Shown one piece after another: positions 7,178-15,917 of a stretch of DNA of 34,905 nucleotides. This stretch comes from Mucilaginibacter sp. (lineage in GTDB: Bacteria; Bacteroidota; Bacteroidia; Sphingobacteriales; Sphingobacteriaceae): assembly GCF_028288225.1 (NCBI RefSeq), contig NZ_JAQBOC010000012.1, forward strand, positions 1 through 34,905, read 5' to 3'. The position numbers were made by a program, and so were the translations under genes. The notes below the pieces were generated by a model. That model was not told the origin of the DNA. It was given only the letters and a program-made list of their open reading frames with translations, and did not search any database. Numbering within the stretch: position 1 is the stretch's first letter; every line of letters starts with the position of its first letter.

Positions 7178-9178
7178 ATGAAATTGAAATTTATCGGCAC
7201 TGCCATTCTTTTACTATTGGTAATTTCCTCACAGGCGCAAAGAAGACGCCGGGCAAATAACACTAACGATACCATAAAATCAAACTACCAGCCGGCTGAA
7301 TTGTTCTCACCGCTTTTTTACAGCGAAAAGGGTAACGAAATTCATGCTGCCAATGGCGAACCGGGACTTAAATACTGGCAAAATCATGTGAATTATAATA
7401 TTGATGCCCTAATTGATACCACGGCCAAAACCCTAACCGCTACCGAAAAGATAACCTATACCAATAACAGCCCCGATGCATTACAATTCCTGTGGCTGCA
7501 AATGGACCAAAACACCTATAAAAAAACTGCGCGTTCAAATTTTGTAACCGGTTTTACACCGGGACCCAATCAGCATACTGACGGTTACCAGATAGAGTCC
7601 ATCACCATTACTAACAGTGCGATAAGCACAAAGGCAGATTTTGTAGTTAATGATACCCGGCTACAGATCCGCCTGCCAAAGGCACTTGCTCCAAATGGCG
7701 CTGCTATAAACATTACTATAAAATACAAATATGTTATTCCCGGCAATTTCGGGAACAGAACAGATTACGTTGATACCAAAAACGGGAAGATCTATGAAAT
7801 AGCCCAATGGTTCCCGCGGATGTGTGTTTATGACGATACCCGCGGATGGGATACCCTGCCATTTTTAGGTAGCGGTGAGTTTTATTTAGAATACGGAGAT
7901 ATAGATTATAAAGTCACTCTTCCTGCTGATATGATAGTTGCAGGTTCCGGAGAGCTATTAAACCCTAAGGAAGTGCTTACGGCCCAACAGAATAGCAGAC
8001 TGGATGCTGCACGTAACAGCGATAAAACAATAATGATCAGGGATGTGAATGAGGTAACCAATCCTTCATCACGTCCAACCGGTAAAGCCAACCTTACCTG
8101 GCACTTTAAAATGCTGAATACCCGTGATGTTGCTTTCGGTGCGTCAAAAGCTTATGTATGGGATGCCGCAAGGGTTAATTTGCCGGGTGGTAAAAAGTCT
8201 CTGGCTATGTCTGTTTACCCGGTTGAAAGTGCTGGCCTTGCAGCATGGGGAAGAGCAACCGAATACCTTAAAAAATCCATAGAGTATTTTTCTGAAAAAT
8301 GGTTTGTTTACCCCTATCCCTGCGCAGTTAACGAAGCCGGGATAGCAGGTGGTATGGAATACCCTGGGATTGTATTTGACGGCATTACCGATAAAGGCAA
8401 GGAACTGTATTGGGTAACAGCACACGAGATTGGTCACAATTGGTTCCCGATGATAGTAGGCAGTGACGAGCGCCGCTTTGGCTGGATGGATGAAGGCTTT
8501 AATACCTTTATTGACATCTATGCATCGGATGAATTTAACCATGGTGAATATGCACCTAAACGTGATGGTGAGTATGCACCGGGTGGAGGCAATCCCGCGG
8601 ATGAAATCATCCCCATTATCCAGGATCCAAACGCACCTTCAATTATGACGGCAGCCGATGCAATCCCCGAAAAATACCGGCACCCGCTAACCTATTTTAA
8701 ACCGGCATTTGGTTTGGTGCTGCTGCGTGAGCAAATTTTGGGGCACAACAGGTTTGATTATGCTTTTAAAAACTACATTGCCAAATGGGCATATAAACAT
8801 CCGCAGCCTGACGATTTTTTCAGGACGATGGAGAATGGCGCCGGCGAAGACCTTTCCTGGTTCTGGAAGAGCTGGTTCTATAACAATTGGCCGCTTGACA
8901 TTGCCTTGATAGATGCAAAGTATGCCGACAAAGACCCGAAAAAAGGAATCCAAATAACCGTTGCCAATAAGGAACAAATGGCCATGCCGTTTACTGTAGA
9001 GGTTAAACTAAAGGATGGCACAAAACAACGCACCTATTTCCCGGTAGAAACATGGCTGCAAAACCGGGCTATAACTTTTACCATCCCTACGAGTACCGAA
9101 GTTGAAAGTGTAACCGTTGATCCTGACAATGCGTTGCCGGATGTTAACAGGAAGAACAATACATTAAACGTAAAATAG
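7178..9178 (+). CDS. secreted M1-family metallopeptidase
   Basis: This 666-residue protein starts with a clear signal peptide (residues 1-20, ending SQAQ). It contains the gluzincin motif HEIGHNW with H416, E417 and H420, and the third zinc ligand E439 in WMDEGFN. The substrate-recognition motif GAMEN of classical aminopeptidases is replaced by GGMEYPG near residue 391, as in many secreted Bacteroidota M1 members. An N-terminal beta domain precedes the catalytic domain and a short beta region closes the protein. It likely trims peptides in the periplasm or outside. It is monocistronic, divergent from the Lgt-like operon and followed by hairpin repeats. Exact peptide specificity is unknown. 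Confidence 0.93.
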   Translation: MKLKFIGTAILLLLVISSQAQRRRRANNTNDTIKSNYQPAELFSPLFYSEKGNEIHAANGEPGLKYWQNHVNYNIDALIDTTAKTLTATEKITYTNNSPDALQFLWLQMDQNTYKKTARSNFVTGFTPGPNQHTDGYQIESITITNSAISTKADFVVNDTRLQIRLPKALAPNGAAINITIKYKYVIPGNFGNRTDYVDTKNGKIYEIAQWFPRMCVYDDTRGWDTLPFLGSGEFYLEYGDIDYKVTLPADMIVAGSGELLNPKEVLTAQQNSRLDAARNSDKTIMIRDVNEVTNPSSRPTGKANLTWHFKMLNTRDVAFGASKAYVWDAARVNLPGGKKSLAMSVYPVESAGLAAWGRATEYLKKSIEYFSEKWFVYPYPCAVNEAGIAGGMEYPGIVFDGITDKGKELYWVTAHEIGHNWFPMIVGSDERRFGWMDEGFNTFIDIYASDEFNHGEYAPKRDGEYAPGGGNPADEIIPIIQDPNAPSIMTAADAIPEKYRHPLTYFKPAFGLVLLREQILGHNRFDYAFKNYIAKWAYKHPQPDDFFRTMENGAGEDLSWFWKSWFYNNWPLDIALIDAKYADKDPKKGIQITVANKEQMAMPFTVEVKLKDGTKQRTYFPVETWLQNRAITFTIPTSTEVESVTVDPDNALPDVNRKNNTLNVK

Positions 9179-9185
9179 AAATATG

Positions 9186-9273
9186 TGCAGAGACGCGATG
9201 CTTCGCATCTAAATGCGGCATTTATTCACGCAATAACTTATTCAGAGACGCCCCGAGTTGTCGGGGCGTCTCT
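9186..9273. terminator. GAGACGC hairpin repeats between convergent genes
   Basis: Two units start with CAGAGACGC. The first (9186-9210) holds a small GATGC/GCATC hairpin. The second is a perfect 13-bp stem pairing 9244-9256 with 9261-9273 around the loop GTTG. It lies between the convergent peptidase and maf genes and its right arm overlaps the maf stop codon, so it probably ends transcription from both sides. The repeated CAGAGACGC start suggests a dispersed intergenic element rather than a simple terminator. Confidence 0.65.
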
Positions 9274-9832
9274 ACAATTTCATCAATTCTCTATACAATT
9301 TCTCAGTAGGCAATCCAACCACGTTGGTATAAGAGCCGTTTATCCTTTCAATACCAATTAAACCAATGCGCTCCTGTATGCCGTATGAACCCGCTTTATC
9401 AAAAGGCTGGCATTTGTTTACATAGGCAGTAATCTCATTATCAGAAAGCTTACTGAAATAAACTTCCGATACATCATAAAAGCTATGGTACCGGTGTTTA
9501 TATAACAAGCATACACCGGTTATAACCCTATGCATTCTGCCTGATAGCAATTGCAGCATTTCAATAGCATGGGCAGCATTTTCGGGTTTACCTAATATCT
9601 GATCGTCAATACAAACTATCGTATCGGCTGTTAGCACAATTTCGTCATTTACCGTTTCATCAAATGCTTTTGCTTTTTTTGTGGCGATATAAACCGCAAC
9701 TTCTTCAGGCGTTAAATTTTCCGGATATGACTCATCGACCTCTTTCAGCACTATACGAAAATCTATATCCATCAGCGTTAACAGTTCCTGGCGGCGTGGG
9801 GATTTGGATGCGAGAATGATTTTGTAGTTCAT
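9272..9832 (-). CDS. maf: Maf family nucleotide pyrophosphatase
   Basis: This 186-residue protein has the Maf N-terminal motif ASKSPRRQELL (residues 8-18), the acidic DESYPENL segment, VLTADTIVCIDDQILGKP near residue 65 and DKAGSYGIQERIG near 145. Maf proteins hydrolyse non-canonical or canonical nucleoside triphosphates, and the YhdE-type pattern seen here is associated with dTTP/UTP pyrophosphatase activity. It lies downstream of kdsC on the same strand with a 104-base spacer that carries an inverted repeat. Length is normal for the family. Confidence 0.93.
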   Translation of the reverse strand: MNYKIILASKSPRRQELLTLMDIDFRIVLKEVDESYPENLTPEEVAVYIATKKAKAFDETVNDEIVLTADTIVCIDDQILGKPENAAHAIEMLQLLSGRMHRVITGVCLLYKHRYHSFYDVSEVYFSKLSDNEITAYVNKCQPFDKAGSYGIQERIGLIGIERINGSYTNVVGLPTEKLYRELMKL

Positions 9833-9845
9833 TATTTGGCTGATA

Positions 9846-9914
9846 GTCCATAGACCATAGTCTATGGTAATTATTGGTTTAATGCTTACTCTGAATTGGC
9901 TATGGTCTATGGAC
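9846..9914. repeat. inverted repeat between kdsC and maf
   Basis: A perfect 15-base inverted repeat pairs 9846-9860 (GTCCATAGACCATAG) with 9900-9914, separated by 39 bases. Each arm is itself partly repetitive (CCATAGAC/GTCTATGG). It fills the spacer between two genes in the same direction. It may be an intergenic mobile repeat or a processing or attenuation hairpin. Confidence 0.6.
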
Positions 9915-9936
9915 CATCAACCATGGACTTCCTCCT

Positions 9937-10458
9937 CTACCAGCTATACGCAACTTCTGTCATCCACTTATCTTGTATTTTAAGCACTTTTTCAATTACA
10001 TCGCGGGCGCATCCTTTACCGCCGCTAATTGGCGAAACATATTTGCTTATGGCTTTTATTTCTTCAACAGCATCCGCGGGGCAAACCGGCAGGCCTACGT
10101 ATTTCATTACTTCAAGGTCGGGAATATCATCGCCCATGTACAATACATTTTCGGGACTAATGCTTTTTTCTTCAAGGTAGATCTTGAGCTTGGTAATTTT
10201 TGTATGGATCCCCATATATACATCCTTAATACCCAAACTGTTTAAACGGTGCACTGCACTTTTTGAGCGGCTTCCCGAAACGGAGCAAACATTGTAACCG
10301 CATTTAACAGCAAGTTGCAATGCATAACCATCCTTTATATTAAAGGCCCGGCTTTGCAGCCCTTCGTCGGATACAAAAACAGATCCATCGGTTAATACAC
10401 CGTCTACATCAAAAACAAAAGTTGTTATTTCTTTAAGCTTATTTAAAAATGATTCCAC
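9937..10458 (-). CDS. kdsC: KdsC-type HAD phosphatase (KDO 8-P phosphatase)
   Basis: This 173-residue single-domain HAD hydrolase has the nucleophile motif FDVDGVLTDG with D17 and D19, the SGSRSKS threonine/serine motif near 60 and the YMGDDIPDLEVM motif near 107. It also has the PVCPADA segment typical of the KDO 8-phosphate phosphatase branch. It removes the phosphate from KDO 8-phosphate in lipopolysaccharide core synthesis, in the cytoplasm as a tetramer. The start is GTG at 10458; no ATG precedes it in frame near enough. It is the first gene before maf. Confidence 0.9.
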   Translation of the reverse strand: MESFLNKLKEITTFVFDVDGVLTDGSVFVSDEGLQSRAFNIKDGYALQLAVKCGYNVCSVSGSRSKSAVHRLNSLGIKDVYMGIHTKITKLKIYLEEKSISPENVLYMGDDIPDLEVMKYVGLPVCPADAVEEIKAISKYVSPISGGKGCARDVIEKVLKIQDKWMTEVAYSW

Positions 10459-11034
10459 TTGTATATTGCTATTTTTTATTAAAACTATCTGGCAGACAAA
10501 CTTAACAATGTTATTTAATCCGTAGAAGGTTAATCAATAAAGTAATACAACTTAAAGTTTTTTTCCTTTTCCTGAAATTATAATTCAACAAAAAAACTCT
10601 AATCTCATTCTAATATTATTTGGATAATTAAACAAAATTCAAACCGTTTGATAGAATCTTTTAGCATAGAATTTAATTCAAAATATTAATACCCCTATTT
10701 CCCGTGCTTAAAAATTTCTTTTTAACAAGAAAAAAATAGCTATAGCTCATTTTTTCAAGGTAAAAAGTCGTGTTCTATCCTATTACAGTTGATAGTTATG
10801 ACCGGGTGCCACAAATCCTATAAAAATGAAATTGTGCCATCGCAGCCCTCCCTGCCTTCAACAGGAATAAGTACTGATATTCATTAATATTTAAATAAAA
10901 TATTAACACAATCAATAAGGCTAAATTTTCTGCAGCCTTTAAGGAGGCAATATGTTTTTATAACTAAAATTAAACTCAAAATTTGCATCTTTGCAATAAA
11001 CTTACACCCCTAATTATCAGTGTTTAATAATACC
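10459..11034. other. gene-free AT-rich region upstream of the FAD oxidoreductase
   Basis: No intact gene is seen. The stretch is A/T-rich with many short poly-A and poly-T runs. It contains a degraded copy of the lipoprotein N-terminus of the next gene (about 10735-10887, listed separately). It also holds a strong AAGGAGG ribosome-binding-like sequence at 10941-10947 before a three-codon ORF (10952-10963), and a near -7 box CATCTTTG at about 10986-10993 that could drive the oxidoreductase. Confidence 0.6.
10735..10887 (+). pseudogene. truncated remnant of a paralogous FAD-oxidoreductase lipoprotein
   Basis: One frame reads, after a TAA, a segment with SSFF, a hydrophobic stretch (CSILLQLIVM), a lipobox cysteine, then TGCHKSYKNEIVPSQPSLPS and ISTDIH before TAA near 10887. 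The intact gene 230 bases downstream reads SSYFF, CFVLLLIM, AGCHKPHKNEIVPSQP, and later AISSDILIYG. The match covers the signal peptide, lipobox, linker and the first strand of the Rossmann fold, then stops abruptly. No plausible start codon remains at the 5' end. It is best read as the leftover of a tandem duplication whose body was deleted. Confidence 0.75.
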
Positions 11035-12684
11035 ATGCGAACCGCCCCGCAAAAAATTTCCAGCTATTTTTTTAAGCTAAGAAATCCATGTTTTGTGTTA
11101 TTATTAATTATGGCGGGCTGCCACAAACCACATAAGAATGAAATTGTGCCATCGCAACCACCATCGCAACCGTCGCAACCATCCCTAACCCCGGCAGCAA
11201 TAAGTTCTGATATTCTTATTTATGGGGCTACATCTTCAGGGATTATTGCCGCTGTTGAAGCAGCAAAATCGGGTAAAAATGTAATTTTAATCTCAACAGA
11301 TCAATATATTGGAGGGATGACAAGCGGCGGGCTTTCAAAGGCTGATATTATAGCACCCAGCGTTGGTGGATTAGCCAAAGAATTTTTTTTAAAAGTTGCC
11401 GCAGTATATTCAGAACCTGTACCTTCCTATACCTATGAGCCTAAAGTAGCATTACAAGTTTTTAGTGAATATTTAAACTCTTATCCTAATATTAAAGTAT
11501 ATTACAGTGAACGATTAGACTTGGAAAAGGGCGTAAATAAAAACGCTGTGAGTAAAAAGATATTTTACTTACAAATGGAGTCGGGAGAAATATTCGCTGC
11601 ACAAGAATACATTGACGCATCATACGAAGGTGACCTGTTAGCTAAGGCTGGCGTTTCGTATACTGTCGGTCGTGAGGCTAATAGTAAATATTCTGAGAGT
11701 AAGAATGGTGTTCAGCCTGCAATGACCTTTCCGGTAAAGGTTAGCCCCTATTTAATAGACAATGACCCGCAAAGCGGTTTAATACCAAGAATAAATGCTT
11801 TGCAAGCCACTGAACCGGGAAGTTCAGATAACCTGATAATGGCTTATAATTATAGAATTTGCCTCACCAACGATCCTAATAATATAATACCTATTACTAA
11901 ACCGGCTGACCTGAACATGAATGACTATGAGATTATGTTCAGAATGATCAAACAAAAATACAAGGTATTTTTAGGGTGGCATTGGACAAAAAACAACAAA
12001 CTTGATGTAAACAGCGCCGACTATTTTTCTACTGACTATGTTGGAATGAATTCATCCTATCCGGAAGGGAATTACACTAAAAGAGATTCGATTAAAAAGA
12101 AGATTGAAAATTACGAAAGAGGATTGATCTGGCTAATCCAAAACGATCCCCGCATTCCACTTCCAATTCAAAAATTTTACAAAACATTTGGACTGCCCAA
12201 AGACGAGTTTATACAAAACAATGGCTGGCCCACTCAATTATATGTAAGAGAAGGGCGAAGAATGATCTCTGATTATGTTATAACCGATAATTATATTTTA
12301 AATAAGGGACAGGTAAATGACCCAATTGGGTTAGGATCTTATCCTATTGACTCACATTTAGCCCAATACAGGATAAACGCATCCGGTTTTATTGAAGGCG
12401 AAGGGCAAATGTACCTTGATGCTAACCGGGGCTATGGCATTAGTTACAGGGCGTTGGTCCCTAAACAATCTGAATGTACTAACCTTGCAGTTTCTGTATG
12501 TGTATCAGCATCCCATTCTGCATTTTGCTCTCTTAGAACTGAGCCTACCTATATGATAATGGGCCAGTCAGCAGCAGCAGCTGCTGTTTTAGCTATCAAT
12601 GATAGCTGCGATATACAAAGCGTAAATTATAGTAAGTTAAGAAAACAGCTAATTAATGATCATCAGTTCATTGTCACTCAATAA
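11035..12684 (+). CDS. FAD-dependent oxidoreductase, putative lipoprotein
   Basis: From ATG 11035 this gives 549 residues; a GTG at 11020 is possible but less likely. The N-terminus is a lipoprotein-type signal (CFVLLLIM then AGC), followed by a Ser/Pro/Gln linker made of repeated PSQ units. The body begins with a dinucleotide-binding strand, DILIYGATSSGIIAAVEAAK, as in the FAD_oxidored family (PF12831), followed by GGMTSGGLSKAD. The late motif ECTNLAVSVCVSASHSAF and the final GQSAAAAAVLA helix also fit this family. Members act on sugars or other secreted substrates, and several are mislabelled xanthan lyase. Substrate unknown. It stands alone, next to a remnant of its own duplicate, and ends in the hairpin at 12688-12704. 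Confidence 0.85.
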   Translation: MRTAPQKISSYFFKLRNPCFVLLLIMAGCHKPHKNEIVPSQPPSQPSQPSLTPAAISSDILIYGATSSGIIAAVEAAKSGKNVILISTDQYIGGMTSGGLSKADIIAPSVGGLAKEFFLKVAAVYSEPVPSYTYEPKVALQVFSEYLNSYPNIKVYYSERLDLEKGVNKNAVSKKIFYLQMESGEIFAAQEYIDASYEGDLLAKAGVSYTVGREANSKYSESKNGVQPAMTFPVKVSPYLIDNDPQSGLIPRINALQATEPGSSDNLIMAYNYRICLTNDPNNIIPITKPADLNMNDYEIMFRMIKQKYKVFLGWHWTKNNKLDVNSADYFSTDYVGMNSSYPEGNYTKRDSIKKKIENYERGLIWLIQNDPRIPLPIQKFYKTFGLPKDEFIQNNGWPTQLYVREGRRMISDYVITDNYILNKGQVNDPIGLGSYPIDSHLAQYRINASGFIEGEGQMYLDANRGYGISYRALVPKQSECTNLAVSVCVSASHSAFCSLRTEPTYMIMGQSAAAAAVLAINDSCDIQSVNYSKLRKQLINDHQFIVTQ

Positions 12685-12687
12685 TAT

Positions 12688-12704
12688 AAAAGCCTTAGCT
12701 TTTT
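12688..12704 (+). terminator. short hairpin terminator
   Basis: AAAAGC (12688-12693), loop CTTA, and GCTTTTT (12698-12704) form a short stem ending in a T-run, 4 bases after the oxidoreductase stop. It abuts the stop codon of the convergent iscX and may serve both strands. Confidence 0.6.
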
Positions 12705-12705
12705 C

Positions 12706-12948
12706 TTATTGGTTATCCCGCCACTCATAAACCCACGCAGACTGGATCTGCTCCAGGTGCCCTTCGTTTGACTCTTCGCGTTTACCAGCAAAATTAGGGA
12801 GCGTTAGCACCCATTCTAAAAGGTCAGTAAAACGGATCCGGTATATTTTTGATTCTCCAAAATCATCACCAAATTTCTCATAAAGCTCTATTGCAATATC
12901 TTCATGATCGTTCCAGTGAATGGGTAGGCTGAACTTGTCGTCTGTCAT
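12706..12948 (-). CDS. iscX: Fe-S assembly protein IscX
   Basis: This 80-residue acidic protein matches IscX. It has the IHWNDHEDIAIELYEKF segment (E. coli: WTDSREIGEALYDAY), the central IRFTDLLEWV (E. coli: VRFTDMHQWI) and a C-terminal EESNEGHLEQIQSAWVYEW. IscX binds IscS and iron and modulates Fe-S cluster assembly in the cytoplasm. It lies downstream of an ISC-type ferredoxin gene on the same strand with an 84-base gap, echoing the fdx-iscX end of the E. coli isc operon. The other isc genes are not in this window. An N-terminal extension of about 8 residues is present compared with E. coli. Confidence 0.9.
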   Translation of the reverse strand: MTDDKFSLPIHWNDHEDIAIELYEKFGDDFGESKIYRIRFTDLLEWVLTLPNFAGKREESNEGHLEQIQSAWVYEWRDNQ

Positions 12949-13032
12949 TTGTTGAATATTAAAACTTATTTAGTTTAATTCGGTGTAATTTTTCCTATCA
13001 GTGTAATCTCCCAATAATCGGTGTAATCCCGG

Positions 13033-13365
13033 TTAATGGCCTAAGAATTGGTTTTGATCAGGCATTGTTATTTCAATATCACCGTCAATTACAACACACT
13101 GGCAACCCAAACGCGAGTTAATTCGCGGATTAACTGCCCTGTCGATAAAATCCTCTTCCTTATCAGAAATTTCCTGGATATTATCCATTCCTCTGTTTAC
13201 GTATACCTGGCAAGTGCTGCATCCGCATACTCCACCGCAATTATGCTGAAGCTCAATGCCATTTTCCAGGCAAATGTCTAATACAGATTCACCTTCAGCG
13301 ATGGGTAGTTCAACACTCTCCATACCCTTTTCCTCAAAGCTTATCTTAACTTTAAAAATGTTCAT
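13033..13365 (-). CDS. fdx: ISC-type [2Fe-2S] ferredoxin
   Basis: Started at ATG 13365 this gives 110 residues. The cluster ligands follow the adrenodoxin-like pattern C-x5-C-x2-C in NCGGVCGCSTC, with the fourth cysteine in SRLGCQC; GGVC and GCQC carry extra cysteines. Adrenodoxin/ISC ferredoxins supply electrons for Fe-S assembly or to P450-type enzymes, and the neighbouring iscX supports the first role. An upstream in-frame start at 13407 would add 14 residues overlapping the end of the previous gene. It is rejected because a perfect -7 box (TACTTTTG, 13371-13378) sits 5 bases before ATG 13365. Confidence 0.9.
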   Translation of the reverse strand: MNIFKVKISFEEKGMESVELPIAEGESVLDICLENGIELQHNCGGVCGCSTCQVYVNRGMDNIQEISDKEEDFIDRAVNPRINSRLGCQCVVIDGDIEITMPDQNQFLGH

Positions 13366-13370
13366 TTCAG

Positions 13371-13378
13371 CAAAAGTA
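13371..13378 (-). promoter_or_regulatory. Bacteroidota -7 box for fdx
   Basis: On the minus strand this reads TACTTTTG, a full match to TAnnTTTG. It ends 5 bases before the chosen ATG, which implies a very short or absent leader. It lies just beyond the stop codon of the upstream DUF2520 gene. No clear TTG -33 element was seen. Confidence 0.45.
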
Positions 13379-13384
13379 ACAAAA

Positions 13385-14167
13385 TTACCCGTGCCCGTGC
13401 CCGGCATTGTTGTTTTTGATAATCTCCTGACTTAATAAGCTGTAAATCGCTTTTAAATCCGGTTCATTATTAAGCATTTGCAGGTGCGCTGCCATTGTAT
13501 TTTCATCGTTACGGACGGCCGGTCCGGTTTGTACCTCTGCAGGCAGGTGAGTTTGCACCTTTTGAGCAGTTTCTAAAATTAATGGGCGAAGCATTTCGAA
13601 ACCCATATCATGTTCTGCCAATAGTTGTTGTGCAATGTTGTAAAGGTAATTAGGGAAGTTACAGGCAAAAACAGCGGCAAGGTGCAATATTTTACGCTGT
13701 TCTGAATTTACCCTGTAAACATTATTACTTACGGTTTGAGCAAGCTCAACAAGCTGCCTGGTTATATTATCATCTGCCCCCTCTATACAAAGGGGTACAG
13801 TAAAAAAATCCACTTCTTTATTTTTACTCAAGGTTTGCAGCGGATAAAAAACACCGGCATTGTTGGTAAAAGCTGATATTGCCTGTAGATCAGTTGCACC
13901 CGATGTATGTACAATTAATTTTCCATGTTTGGTTAGTGCTTCTGCAATAGATTTAATAACATCGTCTTTAACCGAAATAATAAAAATGTCAGTTTCGGGA
14001 TTTATCTGATCTAAATCATCAATGGCTTCCGCACCTACGTGATACGCCAATAGCGATGCATTATGCATGTCCCTGCTATAAACCTGCGCTATGCGGTGTC
14101 CTGCATTTTTAAAAGCTGCTGCAAGGTGCGTAGCCACATTTCCTGAACCTATTATTGTGATGCGCAT
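13385..14167 (-). CDS. Rossmann-like/DUF2520 domain protein
   Basis: This 260-residue protein has an N-terminal NAD(P)-binding Rossmann segment, ITIIGSGNVATHLAAAF (residues 3-19), with the GxGNVA pattern. It then has a DUF2520 helical C-terminal domain, recognised by FYPLQTLSK near residue 110 and a helix-rich region with LAAVFACNFPNYLY near 170. The fold resembles ketopantoate reductase and F420-dependent NADP reductase relatives. The reaction is unknown; members are widespread single genes in Bacteroidota. It precedes fdx and iscX on the same strand, but fdx appears to have its own promoter. The C-terminus is an odd GHGHG. Confidence 0.88.
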   Translation of the reverse strand: MRITIIGSGNVATHLAAAFKNAGHRIAQVYSRDMHNASLLAYHVGAEAIDDLDQINPETDIFIISVKDDVIKSIAEALTKHGKLIVHTSGATDLQAISAFTNNAGVFYPLQTLSKNKEVDFFTVPLCIEGADDNITRQLVELAQTVSNNVYRVNSEQRKILHLAAVFACNFPNYLYNIAQQLLAEHDMGFEMLRPLILETAQKVQTHLPAEVQTGPAVRNDENTMAAHLQMLNNEPDLKAIYSLLSQEIIKNNNAGHGHG

Positions 14168-14258
14168 AGTTATATTACTTTAAGCATGATAATAACACAA
14201 ATATTTCCTCTATTTTAGTTTTCAAAAAAAAGCTTGATCTCCTCTTATCATACAGGGC

Positions 14259-15179
14259 ATGAAATTACTTAAAGTCATCTTTACTACCATCTTATTTTTA
14301 GCGGTCATTGCAAGTATTTACTTAGTGATTATATACAAGGGTAGCGACAAAGAAAAAAAGGTGCTGACTGATGCTGATAGAAAAGGCACACCCGGCCAAT
14401 ATGTTAAACTAAGTCAGGGAGTTACACATTATCAGATAGAAGGGCCTGACACCGGTAAAGTAGTAATATTGGTACATGGTTTTAGTGTGCCTTATTTTAT
14501 TTGGGATGGCACTTATGAATACCTGGTTAAACAAGGTTTCAGGGTTTTACGATATGATCAGTTTGGCCGCGGATATTCTGACAGGCCTGATGTAGTTTAT
14601 AACGAAGACCTGTATCTGACTCAACTATTCGATCTTATCAAACAACTCCACTTAAAGGTCCCTGTTGATTTAGCAGGGGTATCGCATGGAGGAAAAGTTG
14701 TTACCAGTTTTACCTGCAAACACCCCGAACTGGTCAATAAAGTAATATTAATTGATCCGGCTTACCCATCTGAGGCCCCTTCTGCACCAAAACTCTATAC
14801 GGATTATTATGAAGCTACCCATGGCGATGAACGCGCCACCGGGCAATTAGCTGATTTTAAATACCCGGCTAGGCATCCGGAATGGGTTAATAAATATCGC
14901 CCCCAAATGCAGTATAAAGGCTTCAGGAATGCATTGATCTCAACCATGTACAATTATAATTACAATGGCAGGGCAGCTAATACTTGCCTCAACAGCACAC
15001 ACAAACAGGTATTGCTGATATGGGGTAAAGAAGACCATACCGTGCCATTTGCCTTTAGTGATTCTATCCGAAGTGTATTAAAAGTTGATTTCTTCCCCGT
15101 GGATGATGCCGGGCATTTGCCATATATTGAACAGGCCGATAAGGTTAATACTAAGATTGCGGAGTTTTTGAAGAAATAG
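14259..15179 (+). CDS. alpha/beta hydrolase, membrane-anchored
   Basis: This 306-residue protein begins with a transmembrane or uncleaved signal segment (residues 4-26), then an alpha/beta-hydrolase fold. The oxyanion-region motif VHGFS is at 72-76, the nucleophile elbow GVSHGG with S142 follows, an acid is in WGKEDHTVPF near 258, and the histidine is in DDAGHLPYIE near 287. The triad is complete. Such enzymes include esterases, lipases, haloalkane dehalogenases and C-C hydrolases, and the substrate cannot be inferred. It is monocistronic and convergent with the broken PhyH gene. Confidence 0.88.
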   Translation: MKLLKVIFTTILFLAVIASIYLVIIYKGSDKEKKVLTDADRKGTPGQYVKLSQGVTHYQIEGPDTGKVVILVHGFSVPYFIWDGTYEYLVKQGFRVLRYDQFGRGYSDRPDVVYNEDLYLTQLFDLIKQLHLKVPVDLAGVSHGGKVVTSFTCKHPELVNKVILIDPAYPSEAPSAPKLYTDYYEATHGDERATGQLADFKYPARHPEWVNKYRPQMQYKGFRNALISTMYNYNYNGRAANTCLNSTHKQVLLIWGKEDHTVPFAFSDSIRSVLKVDFFPVDDAGHLPYIEQADKVNTKIAEFLKK

Positions 15180-15187
15180 GAGATTTT

Positions 15188-15907
15188 TTACACCCTTTCC
15201 ATTTCGGCCCAGCATATTGGCACAGGCAGTTCTGTTTTGCTAAACTCAATATGCACCACTCTCCGTTTTTTATTTACAGTAGTACGGTTTGACGCATGCA
15301 GCAACAAAGGGCGCATTATCATAACACCGCCTGCATTTACTTTACAGGTAGTTTCGGTTTCATTTTCCCAATCCAGGCTGTCCACCCGGCAAATGTTTTT
15401 AAGATGAGAGCCGGGGATCACTTTCAAGGCGCCGTTACCTGCATCAGTATCGTCAAGGTGAATCCTGATCGTGAAATTATCCTGTAATATTTCAATGGGA
15501 GGCTGTACAGCAAACTGGTTCAGTTTTATAGTCCAGGAGCCATATCCTAAAAGTTCAATTTTTCTGTCTACTGAAATAGTAAGATCCTGGTGCCAGGCTA
15601 CAAACCAGTTTGATTTTTCGGGTTTATCAAAATAGATGGATTTAACAACGAAATATTGTTCTCCAAATAAATTGCGGATCACCTATCTTAATTTATCATT
15701 AAAGATTAGTTTCTTAACTTCCGGCACGCCTTTTAAAAACTGCCTGATTGCAAAAAGGTCATCCGTTTTACGAAAAGTTGGATCTGATTGAACACTACTG
15801 TTAATTGCGTTAATAATTTCATCTATTTCATCAGCATTGTAAATATCTTCTAAAATGGCAAATCCATTTAATTCAATACTTTCATGGTGATTTAATAAAT
15901 GCTCCAT
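15188..15907 (-). pseudogene. phytanoyl-CoA dioxygenase-like (PhyH) gene with in-frame TAG
   Basis: Two reading segments, 15683-15907 and 15188-15682, are in the same frame and separated by a single TAG at 15683-15685. Read through, they give about 239 residues with a good PhyH fold: N-terminal helices, KSIYFDKPEKSNWFVAWHQDLT with the HxD iron ligands, KVIPGSH, and a distal LLLHASNRT followed by RRVVHIEF for the 2-oxoglutarate side. PhyH enzymes are Fe(II)/2-oxoglutarate hydroxylases. The first part lacks the iron site; the second could start at the GTG directly after the stop but would miss the N-terminal helices. Causes could be a recent nonsense mutation, a sequencing error or readthrough. 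It follows ccmF by 10 bases and may belong to that transcript. Confidence 0.85.
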
Positions 15908-15917
15908 TTAACAATTG

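Noticed and set aside
11020..11034. GTG start for the FAD oxidoreductase
   Set aside because: The ATG five codons later gives a standard lipoprotein signal; the extra residues add nothing recognisable.
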